From assembly GCA_037447655.1 (NCBI GenBank), contig JBBHKE010003042.1, positions 64,001 to 119,807 of the forward strand: 55,807 bases of DNA, given 5' to 3'. This stretch comes from Zygnema cylindricum. Its lineage: Eukaryota > Streptophyta > Zygnematophyceae > Zygnematales > Zygnemataceae. The position numbers were made by a program, and so were the translations under genes. Of this stretch, positions 9,327-20,300 are shown in pieces (position 1 is the first letter of the stretch; every line of letters begins with the position of its first letter). The notes beneath the pieces were generated by a model that was given only the letters and a program-made list of their open reading frames with translations, did not search any database and had not been told where the DNA came from.

Positions 9327-10380
9327 TGTTGATATTTGAGTAATTTCTAGGTCTTTATAGAAAAAGAGCAAAGGCAGTCTGTCCCTAGCTCCCTTCTCCA
9401 AGCCCCCACACTTGTTGTAGTCATTGAAGGCTTGATAGGGAGCTAGAGCCATGGCTGCCTAAAGCTCATTAGAGAAGACATGGGGTGGATTAGATATATT
9501 TGCTAAAAGTTAGTTGCCAGACCCAGGAATTGATCCTGGTACCTGCCGTCCGCCAATTTGAAGTAGCCGTTAGCTCTAACCGTTGTGTATGCATGTATGT
9601 TAAATGGAGGATGCATTTCAAATGATTGTTCATTAGCCTAACTTTGCTTAACATTTTGTTTGATAGTTTGGGTGGCTTCTGCGGTCTATTTTAGACCAAA
9701 GAACAACAATATCCAATGAATGTAAAAGTACGGATTCCGGTACGGATAAGAAACCAATACCGCGCATTTATTTCTTTAGTGAAACGAATACCGCGCATGT
9801 ATTTATTACGGCTACGATTAAATGTGAATTTAATCGGACGGCCCGAATTAACGCCGAGATCGCGGAAGAGGATTTCGGCGGTTTGTGGTCATCGCCACAT
9901 CGGATGACACGTGGCGGAATGACATTGGATCGCGGCATCTCCGAGGATTAAGGGAGCGAATCTGGACATACCACGTGTCGACATTTAGGCCATGTCGTAC
10001 AATGGCCGTACATAAAGTACACCGGCAGCTGTACTTTTGTGTACGAAACTGAAATCTGATTGGCTCCGTACATCAGTAGATAGAGTCTGTGAGAGAGATA
10101 GGTTTTAGAAAAATTAGAAGATAGGACCCTCTCTCCCAGAGAGCTTCTGTACAAAAGGTCAACTTTGAGCCTCCATAACTTACTGCTCAGGGGAGCAAAT
10201 TCAGAGATTCTTTTTGCTATCGAGTGAGGGGAGTCTTGTCTTCACAGGGGTGAAGTTGGTCAGAGTTTTTGTCTGCCAGGGTGGCATTTATTTTTGCTGA
10301 AACACAAAGGGGTCAGGGTTATCTTAGAGGCTTCCTGGAAGCTGTCCACTCTGAGGACTTATGGAGGTCTCAGGGTTTCA
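9327..10380 (+). repeat. Solo copia LTR
   Basis: About 1054 bp from TGTTGATATTTGAG to GTCTCAGGGTTTCA. It shares with element 1's LTR the CTTGTTGTAGTCA, GCCATGGCTGCC and 'TTGATCC(T/C)GGTACCTGC' landmarks and the ATGGAG 20 nt before the end (10361). No internal region follows. The flanks TGTAT and ACGAT do not form a clear target duplication, so one flank has probably been rearranged. Confidence 0.8.
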
Positions 10381-10415
10381 ACGATGGGTTTCAAAACAAA
10401 ATTTAGAAGCCCCCC

Positions 10416-10452
10416 CTCATCGGGGGGGGGGGGGGGGCGGGGGGAGGGAGAT
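10416..10452 (+). repeat. Poly-C / poly-G inverted tract
   Basis: A CCCCCCC run followed by CTCATC and a long G run (about 10424-10451, broken by one C). It can form a C:G hairpin or a quadruplex and may be length-variable or prone to assembly error. Confidence 0.6.
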
Positions 10453-10480
10453 ATTTGGTACGATTTATTGTACAATGTTT

Positions 10481-10700
10481 CCGTACTAAAACTGTATGGA
10501 CAACCACCTCCCACCAAATATATAACGATAAATTTTTCAGGTCCCTTTGACCGTTTGATATTCGATACATCGAATATAGAATTTATGGTTTCTGTACTAA
10601 AACTGTAGGGACAACCACCTCCCACCAAATATATAGCGATAAAATTTTTAGGTCCCTTTGACCGTTTGATATTCGATTCATCGAATACCGAATATATCGT
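10481..10700. repeat. Two tandem 111-bp repeats
   Basis: Units start at 10481 and 10592. Both contain GTACTAAAACTGTA, ACAACCACCTCCCACCAAAT and GGTCCCTTTGACCGTTTGAT, ending near a CGAATA motif. A few substitutions separate them. Frames spanning the pair on either strand simply repeat and have no recognisable domain. Confidence 0.8.
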
Positions 10701-10721
10701 GATATACACAAAATTAACAAC

Positions 10722-10923
10722 TACACCGCTAATCGTTATTAGTGTTAGTGACACTAATTCGGTCATGACTTTTTTTGACCAATCATCACAAAATAGAGTT
10801 AACAACAGTATTTAATGACGTGGACTACAATATGCCACGTCTCCTTACACTAAATTAGTATTGTTAATTATATTTCACATTAACATTAATAAACCTCTAA
10901 CACTAATAAAGATTAGCGGTGTA
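10722..10923. mobile_element. MITE (202 bp), TA-flanked terminal inverted repeats
   Basis: Both ends read TACACCGCTAATC(G/T)TTATTAGTGTTAG inwards, with a single mismatch over about 27 bp. The interior has no coding capacity. If the outer TA is the target duplication, the family resembles Tc1/mariner-type MITEs; that is an inference. Related copies or ends occur at 11904-12446, 22770-22988, 29606-30024 and 32569-32794. Confidence 0.8.
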
Positions 10924-11404
10924 CCCTACAGACGGAGGTCGCAATCGGGAACCCGAATCCGTACTCGACCGTTACCCGCCGCATGCGTCGGATTTGTTAT
11001 CGGTTTGGGTGCCAAATTTTGGGGGCCGGTGGGATTCGGGCGGGTGTTTCACAAAAAAAAATAAAAAAATCGGGTACGGTCGGGCAAGAAAAAAACTAAA
11101 AAAATTGAAGGTTTTGTACTGTCCATGCTATCCAATATTATTGTACTTTCTACTCTTGGTATCGTGGAAGGTATGAGAGAGATGTACCATTAATTTTGTA
11201 TATATTCGGGTACAGGCGGGTACGGGAAGTCGCGAGAAATCCAGTGTCGGTTAACTTTTATTTTTGTAAACGCGTATCGGGTACCGGTTAACAATTTAGG
11301 CCCGTGACATAACCCGGTCGGGTATCGGGTGTTCAGGTTTTGAAAAACAAAATTTGTCGATTTCGGGTATATAAATTTTGACTTTTGCGACCTCTGCCTA
11401 CGGG
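10924..11404. mobile_element. Possible non-autonomous TIR transposon (481 bp)
   Basis: The left end CCCTACAGACGGAGGTCGCAA-like and the right end (reverse complement) CCCGTAGGCAGAGGTCGCAA are near-matching inverted repeats. The interior is rich in CGGGTA/TACCCG words (10975-11045, 11205-11320). No transposase frame is seen. It directly abuts the MITE on its left. I see no clear target duplication, so the superfamily is uncertain. Confidence 0.45.
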
Positions 11405-11685
11405 AATGTGAATCCAAATTAGTGTAGCTTGTTCACAGCGAAATGAGAGTTATATTTTCAAAACTGGAGCTCTACATTGGTTCCAGTTCATTGCATTTTT
11501 TTGTCTTCTGGTTGGCAAAAAATCCATCCTCTTTGACACTCTTGTAAAATCCAAGTTTTTGCTCTTGAAGCATTCAAGAAATTTACTTTTGCTCCTTTTT
11601 TTTTATTTTTTTATGTTTTCTGTTTGTGTATGGCAGCTGAAAGCAGAAATTGACATGGAGTGGGCGTGCGAAATCATACATTGTA

Positions 11686-11755
11686 GTCGGCACTGTCTAG
11701 ATTAGCTTCTTTTGATCTGCGAATTCTGTGTGGCAATGGAGCCCATAGAATTTCA
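11686..11755 (+). repeat. Copia LTR 3'-end fragment
   Basis: Matches 1005-1074 (TCGGCACTGTCTAGATTAGC, CTTCTTTTG, GGCAATGGAG) and ends with ATGGAGCCCATAGAATTTCA at 11736-11755. It lies just upstream of the pyrimidine-rich leader of cysteine-rich copy I. Confidence 0.7.
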
Positions 11756-11903
11756 AACATTTCAATCAACTTCCATTCCTTCCAATCCGCACTCTTTCCG
11801 TCTTCTCTCTCCCGACCTCCTCTCCCTCCCTCCCTCCTCTCTCCTTCTCTCTTCACCTGGGGTTTTCTCTGCCACGTGTACCTTCAACGTGACGACAAGA
11901 AGC

Positions 11904-12446
11904 TACACCGCGCATCGTTATTAGTGTCAAAGTTTAAATAGTGTGTAAGTAAATATACCGTCATTGACGCTAATTAAGAATTTGAAAATTAAAAAAAAAT
12001 AGGTTTATTCTAATTTCAGTGTTCACGCTAATTTGGAACAGCAAAAATGGAAAATTTTCTGTACGATTATATACATTATTATATGTATCCGTACAAAATA
12101 TAAAAAATCGTACACCGTAGTGAAATTTAAATATCCGTACATGTCAGACTTATTTACATGTCAGACAAATCCCGTTTTTTTAGCGCACGTTCCTATGCGA
12201 ACGCGTCCGATTTAATTCATTTTTTGTAAAATTTTCAACTAAAAAGGTACATTTATGTACGGTCTGACATCGACCGTACACCACACTATTTACATATTAA
12301 TGTACTTTCGTTCTGTACGCTAATTTGTACGGAACCTCAATTAACGTCAAGGAAAAATTAAAATCACGTATACTATTTTTGGAAAAAAATCAAAATTTTA
12401 AGAACCCAAATTAGTGACCGTGACACTAATAACGATGCGCGGTGTA
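11904..12446. mobile_element. MITE (543 bp) inside cysteine-rich copy I
   Basis: Perfect ~26-bp terminal inverted repeats that start TACACCGCGCATCGTTATTA on each side. No transposase. It sits inside the coding region of copy I, between the ACGTGTACC segment and the CCGTACTGC segment. Its right 124 bp are repeated immediately downstream (12451-12574). Confidence 0.85.
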
Positions 12447-12574
12447 CAATTTTGTACGGTACCTTAATTAACGTCAAGGAAAAATTAAAATCACGTATAC
12501 TATTTTTGGAAAAAAATCAAAATTTTAAGAACCCAAATTAGTGACCGTGACACTAATAACGATGCGCGGTGTAC
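12324..12574. repeat. 124-bp tandem duplication of the MITE right end
   Basis: Units 12324-12447 and 12451-12574 are almost identical, from TTTGTACGG(A/T)ACC through AACGTCAAGGAAAAATTAAA to GCGCGGTGTAC. The element therefore has two right termini in tandem. Confidence 0.85.
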
Positions 12575-13128
12575 ATCGTGCCGTACTGCAAAACCGGCAT
12601 GCCGTACTCTTTGTTCACGAAGGGCACTTTGACGCTTCTGATTGGACGCTGCGATTCCACTCTTGGCACGACAAAATCGCCACTTTATTGCGCAGGCGCG
12701 GGATATCCGTACGCCGTCGGTACCAAAAACTTGCAATATTTTTAACTGAAAACGCAATACTGTGCGACAGGTACTTGTACGGTTGATTATAATATAAACT
12801 CTACGTACTGCGAATGCGACAAGGGACCCACGTGTTGTTTGAACGCGAAAGGGACAAATGTCACACAGGCTTGCCCGACGGCCTATTCGACTTGTTTGAT
12901 TTCGAAGGTTGGCGTGACGGTCAACAAAGTCGTCGTTGACCAAGGGAATTGTACGGCCGGCGCCGGAGATCCGAGAGATATTAATTGTCACCAAGCGGGG
13001 CTGGTCAAAGTATTACGCTTAACGGAACTGCGGGAATGCCTCAGGATGTTGACCGTTGTAAGTCTCGCACGTGCGTAAGCGGAGGAGCAAAAAACTGCAC
13101 GAGAATTAAAGGGTGTACGACACCTTAG

Positions 13129-13719
13129 GACAGTTGTACTGGATTTATCAAGGATTGCAGAATTTAATTATCATTTGGGGTTTGGGTATTTTTAGGGTGT
13201 GGGTATATTTGGGCTTCGGGTATTTAATGTAGATGGCTTCCAAGCCGAAGAAAAGAATGTTGTTTTTTGTTGTAAGGTGGTGATACATATTATGGCTACT
13301 TTGTTTCATTTTTCCAAAGAAAAAAGTTATGCGTTTGGATAAGCACTAGCATGGATTCTGGAAGAAAAAGCTATGAGGAACTGCAGTTTCTTGATGTTTC
13401 AGCTAACATGGAAAGTCATTTTTGGGAATGGTCTTTTTATATTTGATTCACTATCATTTATGTTGCATGAGAACGACTTGCTAGTCAAACCTCTTGATTT
13501 TTTCAATATACGGTACCACACTTCTTAGTGAGGGTGCTTTCCCTTTTGAATTCGCATGTACCATAGTCTTTAGAGCCTTATCATTATTGTTAAATAACCG
13601 AAGTTATCCAACAATTTAATCGTGATTTAAGAAAGGAATGTACAAATAGAATTGTGTACACAGAAAACATCAATGCGCCACATTAATGGCATACAAAAGG
13701 CAAGTTTCTATAGGATACA
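13129..13719. other. 3' flank of cysteine-rich copy I
   Basis: No gene. Weak resemblance to the 3' flanks of copies II and III (GGGCTT(C/G)GGGTATTTAATG near 13208-13228, and ATCATTTATGTTGC... near 13450). This supports a shared duplicated segment rather than an isolated gene copy. Confidence 0.6.
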
Positions 13720-13900
13720 TGTTCAATGCCGAATATGCAATGTCCCAAGTTCAATATCTAAGGTCCAATGTCGGATGACAAAAATAATTTCTTAATTTTC
13801 AATGGATACCGTTCAAAATTTAACATTTAACGGCCAAACTTCAATGCAAGTTGCCCAAAAGCCATATTAATGACTTGTGTCGAATACTCAATTTCTAATA
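13720..13900. repeat. GTCCAAT module, copy 1
   Basis: Contains AATGTCCCAAGTTCAATAT, GGTCCAATGTCGGA, ACATTTAACGGCCAAAC, TGCCCAAAAGCCAT and TGTGTCGAATACTCAATTTC. The same word order recurs at 26270-26460, 34440-34640, 41270-41465 and, repeated, at 54230-55510. Function unknown. Confidence 0.7.
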
Positions 13901-13939
13901 TTATGATATCGATATCAATATCATAAGTTGAATAGCCAG

Positions 13940-14280
13940 ATGCTATGAAAGTTATATATACATATAATATACATAGCAATGCGTGTAATATATATAATAT
14001 ATGTAGGATATATAATTTATATAATAACTATAGTTATAATTTACAAAATATATGTAATTATAATAATTATCATATTTATAATGTATATAATGACAATTAC
14101 AATCTGTATAACGTATCGAATAATATTTATAGTATATGTAGCATATATCATATAAAACGTTATAATACGTTGCAATATATATAATATATATAATATATAT
14201 AATATATATTACATAAATAATACATGTAATATTACATGTAATATTTACAATAGCGCACGATATTATGTGTAATATATTTG
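13940..14280. repeat. AT-rich simple repeat
   Basis: Almost pure A/T with TATATAAT, ATATGTA and TTACATGTAATATT words. Long plus-strand frames rich in Tyr, Asn and Ile are a composition artefact. Confidence 0.85.
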
Positions 14281-15545
14281 AAAATAGTAGTTATAACATC
14301 AGTTATATTCAACTGTTATATCATACTAATTACAACAGCTGGTTATAACTGTTTTATTATACTAATTATAACAGTCATTTCTAACTGTATTGTTATACAT
14401 GTTATAACACCTATATCTAACTGTTACATTACATTAATTATAGCAGCTAGTTATAACTGTTTAATTTTACGAATTATAACAATTACATCTAACTGTTATA
14501 TCATATTTATTATAACAGTTATATCTACCTGTTATATTTTATTACTCATAACAGCTATATCTAAATGTTATATTATATTAATTTTTCCAACTAAAATAAA
14601 TCATTACATAATTAGCAGTTATATCCAATTGTTACATTGTATAAATTACAACATTTATATCTGTGTGATAATGTGTTAATTATTACAGTGTTAACTAACT
14701 GTGATATTATATACATTGTAACATTTTTATCTAAACAGGTATATCTAACTGTTATACTTTACATATTATAACAGTTTTAATCTAACTGTGATATTATTAG
14801 CGATATAGTTATTGTATAAAAAATAGTCTAACTGTTATAATGTGTTAATTATTTTAGTGTTAACTAACTACTACATTATATATATTATAACAGTTATATC
14901 TAACTGTTATAATGTGCTAATTATGAATGTTAACTAACTATAACATTATATTTTTTATAACAATTACAATATATTTATTTTAACGATTAAAATTAACTGT
15001 TATATTCTATATATTATAACAGTATTTCTAACAGTTATATAATGTTAATTATTACAGTTGTAACTAACTGTTACATTATGTTTAATATAACAGTTAAAAT
15101 CAACTGTCATTTTATATATATATTATAACAGCTATATCTAACTGTTATATTATGTTTATTATAACTATTATTGATATACATTGTTATAACTAGCTGTTAT
15201 GATTGGTATAATATAACAGTTATAACTAGCTGTTATAATATATACAATATGGCAGTTAGATAAAACTGCTAAAATAAATCTAATATAACAGTTATTACTG
15301 GCTGTTATAGTATATATAATATATCGGTTAGATATAACTATTATAATTTATGTAATATAGCAGTCATAACTAGCTGTTATAGTATATATAGTATAACAGC
15401 TACATATAACTGTTATAATCAATACAATATAACAGTTACATATGACTGTTATTATTAATACTATGTTCAGTTGAATGTAACTGATATAATCAATACAATA
15501 TAACAGTCAGATATAACTGTTATAATAAATATAATGTAACAGTTA
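14280..15545. repeat. ~36-bp-period array of palindromic AACAGTTA/TAACTGTT motifs
   Basis: Degenerate array in which TAACTGTT and AACAGTTA recur about every 36 bp, often as the palindrome AACAGTTATATCTAACTGTT. CAGTTA/TAACTG matches the plant MYB core (CNGTTR), so dozens of potential sites are present. Whether that matters is unknown. Confidence 0.8.
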
Positions 15546-15559
15546 TTAATATAATTATA

Positions 15560-15960
15560 ATATATATGTTGGCAACATTTACAAAAAAAAAAAAAACAGT
15601 TCAGTTATAACATACATAATAATAGTTCAGTTGTAACATATATAATAATTGTAACCGAAAACTAACAACAATAAATAGCAGTAAAAAGTCAATAATAGAA
15701 ACAGGTCATTACTGGTCACCTACAGTAACAGTAAATGTAATAATGCAAATAGTATTTACAATGCTACTAAAAGTAGTAATAATAACATTAACGTAATAGT
15801 AAAAATAACAATAATAGCTAAATAATAGCAATAAAAGATTAATAACATTAATAATCATAAGATAGTACTATTAGTAATCATATTAATAATAATAGTGATA
15901 TTACAAGAAATTAAAATAATAGTAAAACTAATAATGTTTGTGAAAGTACATATTATAGAA
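15560..15960. repeat. AAT-rich degenerate microsatellite
   Basis: Runs of AATAATA, AATAGTAAAA and ACAATAATAG with no coding capacity. Ends where the copia element 5 pol remnant begins. Confidence 0.75.
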
Positions 15961-15994
15961 CCTTTTCCTTCTCGTGACGTCACGCCCTCCAAAA

Positions 15995-17345
15995 CTTTCA
16001 TAAAAAGTTAAAAACCCCTAAATCCAGTTCGCAGTTCAAGGATGCTGTTTTGACATCCATCTGGTGGACGTGTTTCCATGTCGCAGTTGCAGTTACGATA
16101 ATCATTTTTAATGAGTCGAATTTTACAACCGGAACATCGGTCTCCCTGTAGTCGACCCCTTCTTTTTGCTGAATCCTTTGCATACAAGCCGTGCTTTGTA
16201 TTTAATGACTTCTCTGGAGGCACCAGTTTTCGTTTTGAACTCCCATTTGGCATCGATTGCCTTTTTGTATTTTGGTAAATCCACTTCTCCAAATGTTCAA
16301 TTTTTTGACAATCGAATTAAATTCCGTCTCCAAGCTGGTTTCCATTTAGATTCCCAATCGCAAGATATTCTCGCTTCTGAATACAATTGAGGATCACCGG
16401 CTAAATTATTGAACAATGGTTGCTATAAAATTAGATCCGATTCTTTCGAATCTGATATAAAATAATGAGAATTCCATATGTTTCCTCCTTTTCGGTCAAA
16501 GGATAGAGTTTCTTTCCCTTGTTTTCTCTATTACCTCTTCAAAGTAGAGTTTCGGGTTCTTTTTCAAGTTCAATCACTTTTTCATTTGATTCGCTTGATT
16601 TAGAGCTTTCCGATTTTCAAGTGTCTGAAGACATTCGAGAATCATTCGTGGTATCACTTCGATTGTCAATTGCAATGTTGGGAATTTTCTTTAATCCGGG
16701 TTGAGATTTCTTAAGATTATCATTGGAATCGGGTTCATTGTCGGATGTCGATTCGTCAATGCCCGAAAACACTTTGATTTTGTGTATTTGATGAAAATTT
16801 TCTCCGAATTTCGATTCAATTTCTCCGATAACGGGAAAAGTCATCAACAATCACCATAACATAACGGTTTTCACCAATGCTTGCCAGTGTAATTTATCCA
16901 CATAAATCAATTGGTTTTCGCTCGATACTTAAATCTATAACCGGATGTAGCTTGCGAATTTGCCGTCTTTGGTTACACCATTGCATCCATTTACCTTTTC
17001 CACGGACGTGAGATTAATACCTTGAACATAAGGTGTCTTGATCATTTTCTTTAAATTTCCCTCGGAGGTGTGGCACATCCGATGATACCAGGAGCTTAAA
17101 TCATCTTTTAGCACCGACGCTTCACTTAATAATCCGCCAATTAAAATAAATAAAAGGTGTTAATTGGTGGTCGCTTCCAAAATAGCGTGCTGTCGTGGGA
17201 ATCGGATACGACGCCTTCTCCCACAAAAACTCCATTTTTATTTAACCTAGGAATGGAGTCGTAGACTTGCAAAATAACACTGCAGCCAATTCGCTGAATT
17301 TGCGGCACCGAAAAGTACATTTGCCCGAACCATTAGGAATGTATA
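15995..17345 (-). pseudogene. Copia element 5 pol remnant (integrase and RT pieces)
   Basis: Read right to left on the minus strand: the protease-end motif DVLYIPN (~17330), an integrase zinc-finger piece YHRMCHTSEGNLKKMI (~17080), the integrase core start VMVIVDDFSRY (~16850), then an acidic linker. RT pieces follow: WESKWKPAW, EVDLPKYKKAIDAKW and YKARLVCKGF (~16330-16180), QKEGVDYRET and HQMDVKTA (~16130-16030). Many stops and frameshifts. Most of the integrase core and all RT sequence after the first catalytic motif are gone. The closest relative in the window is copia element 4, which shares HRMCHTS and EVDLP.KKAIDxKW. It belongs with the gag fragments at 23380-23750 and 25853-26210. Confidence 0.8.
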
Positions 17346-20300
17346 GGACGTCCGTCATCTTGTTTCGTTTAAATTTTCAATACCATCAGGTTCGTACGGA
17401 CGTCAATCTTGTTTCGTTTAAATTTTCAATACCATCAGGTTCGTACGGACGTCAATCTTGTTTCGTTTAAATTTTCAATACCATCAGGCTCGTACGGACG
17501 TCAATCTTGTTTCGTTTAAATTTTCAATACCATCAGGCTCGTACGGACGTCAATCTTGTTTCGTTTAAATTTTCAATACCATCAGGCTCGTACGGACGTC
17601 AATCTTGTTTCGTTTAAATTTTCAATACCATCAGGCTCGTATGGACGTCAATCTTGTTTCGTTTAAATTTTCAATACCATCAGGCTCGTACGGACGTCAA
17701 TCTTGTTTCGTTTAAATTTTCAATACCATCAGGCTCGTACGGACGTCAATCTTGTTTCGTTTAAATTTTCAATACCATCAGGTTCGTACGGACGTCAATC
17801 GTGTTTCGTTTAAATTTTCAATACCATCAGATTCGTACGGACGTCAATCTTGTTTCGTATAAATTTTCAATACCATCATGCTCTTACGGACGTCATTCTT
17901 GTTTCGTTTAAATTTTCAATACCATCAGGCTCGTACGGACGTCATTCTTGTTTCGTTTAAATTTTCAATACCATCAGGTACGAACGGACGTCATTCTTGT
18001 TTCGTTTAAATTTTCAATACCATCAGGCTCGTACGGACGTCAATCTTGTTTCGTTTAAATTTTCAATACCATCAGGTTCGTACAGACGTCAATCTTGTTT
18101 CGTTTAAATTTTCAATACCATCAGACTCGTACGGACGTCAATCTTGTTTCGTTTAAATTTTCAATACCATCAGGTTCGTGACGGACGTCAATCTTGTTTC
18201 GTTTAAATTTTCAATACCATCAGGTTCGTACGGACGTCAATCTTGTTTCGTTTAAATTTTCAATACCATCAGGTTCGTACGGACGTCAATCTTGTTTCGT
18301 TTAAATTTTCAATACCATCAAGTTCGTACGGACGTCAATCGTGTTTCGTTTAAATTTTCAATACCATCAGGTTCGTACGGACGTCAATCTTGTTTCGTTT
18401 AAATTTTCAATACCATCAAGCTCGCACGGACGTCATTCTTGTTTCGTTTAAATTTTCAATACCATCAGGTACGAACGGACGTCATTCTTGTTTCGTTTAA
18501 ATTTTCAATACCATCAGGCTCGTACAGACATCATTCTTGTTTCGTTTAAATTTTCAATACCATCAGGTTCGTACGGACGTCAATCTTGTTTCGTTTAAAT
18601 TTTCAATACCATCAGGCTCGTACGGACGTCAATCTTGTTTCGATTAAATTTTCAATACCATCAGGTTCGTACGGACGTCAATCTTGTTTCGTTTAAATTT
18701 TCAATACCATCAGGTTCGTACGGACGTCAATCTTGTTTCGTTTAAATTATCAATACCATCAGGTTCGTGACGGACGTCAATCTTGTTTCATTTAAATTTT
18801 CAATACCATCAGGTTCGTACGGACGTCAATCTTGTTTCGTTTGAATTTTCAATACCATCAAGTTCGTACGGACGTCAATCTTGTTTCGTTTAAATTTTCA
18901 ATACCATCATGCTCGTACGGACGTCAATCTTGTTTCGTTTTAAATTTCCAATACCATCACGCTCGTACGGACGTCATTCTTGTTTCGTTTAAATTTTCAA
19001 TACCATCAGACTCGTACAGACGTCAATCTTGTTTCGTTTAAATTTTCAATACCATCAGGTTCGTGACGGACGTCAATCTTGTTTCGTTTAAATTTTCAAT
19101 ACCATCAGACTCGTACGGACGTCATTCTTGTTTCGTTTAAATTAACAATACCATCAGGTTCGTACGGACGTCAATCTTGTTTCGTTTAAATTTTCAATAC
19201 CATCAGGTACGTACGGACGTCATTCTTGTTTCGTTTAAATTTTCAATACCATCAGACTCGTACGGACGTCAATCTTGTTTCGTTTAAATTTTCAATACCA
19301 CCAGGTTCGTACAGACGTCAATCTTGTTTCGTTTAAATTTTCAATACCATCAGGCTCGTACGGACGTCAATCGTGTTTCGTTTAAATTTTTAAATACCAT
19401 CAGGTTCGTACGGACGTCAATCTTGTTTCGTTTAAATTTTCAATACCATCAGGTTCGTACGGACGTCAATCTTGTTTCGTTTAAATTTTCAATACCATCA
19501 GACTCGTACGGACGTCATTCTTGTTTCGTTTAAATTTTCAATACCATCAGGTACGTACGGACGTCAATCTTGTTTCGTTTTTAAATTTTCAAAACCATCA
19601 GGTTCGTACGGACGTCAATCTTGTTTCGTTTAAATTTTCAATACCATCAGGTACGAACGGACGTCATTCTTGTTTCGTTTAAATTTTCAATACCATCAAC
19701 CTCGTATGGACGTCAATCTTGTTTCGTTTAAATTTTCAATACCATCAGGTACGAACGGACGTCATTCTTGTTTCGTTTTAAATTTTCAATACCATCAGGT
19801 ACGTACGGACGTCAATCTTGTTTCGTTTAAATTTACAATACCATCAGGTTCGTCACGGACGTCAATCTTGTTTCGTTTAAATTTTCAATACCATCAGGTA
19901 CGTACGGACGTCATTCTTGTTTCGTTTAAATTTTCAATACCATCAGACTCGTACGGACGTCAATCTTGTTTCGTTTAAATTTTCAATACCACCAGGTTCG
20001 TACGGACGTCAATCTTGTTTCGTTTAAATTTTCAATACCATCGGGCTCGTACGGACGTCAATCGTGTTTCGTTTAAATTTTCAATACCATCAGGTTCGTA
20101 CGGACGTCAATCTTGTTTCGTTTAAATTTTCAATACCATCAGGTTCGTACGGACGTCAATCTTGTTTCGTTTAAATTTTCAATACCATCAGACTCGTACG
20201 GACGTCATTCTTGTTTCGTTTAAATTTTCAATACCATCAGGTACGTACGGACGTCAATCTTGTTTCGTTTAAATTTTCAATACCATCAGGTTCGTACGGA

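Larger units (their letters stand above)
11871..13128 (+). pseudogene. Cysteine-rich secreted protein, copy I (broken by a MITE)
   Basis: Degenerate relative of the intact gene at 33220-33882. A pyrimidine-rich leader (about 11775-11860) is followed by GCCACGTGTACCTTCAACG, matching copy III. The 543-bp MITE at 11904-12446 and an extra 127 bp then interrupt it. Homology resumes at 12575 (CATCGTGCCGTACTGC) and runs to the TAG at 13126-13128. No signal peptide is found. There are several frameshifts, for example near 12750 and in 12980-13060, where the TWGPKFY..VPAVG segment is garbled. The recognisable core (YCECDKGPTC, then VGVTVNKVVVDQGNC) is conserved with copies II and III. It is not expected to make a functional protein. 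Confidence 0.85.

Noticed and set aside
9327-10380. Confirmed target duplication around this solo LTR
   Set aside because: The flanking pentamers TGTAT and ACGAT do not match, so no duplication is claimed.
13945-14679. Tyr/Asn/Ile-rich frames
   Set aside because: Produced by AT-rich simple repeats; no homology or start context.
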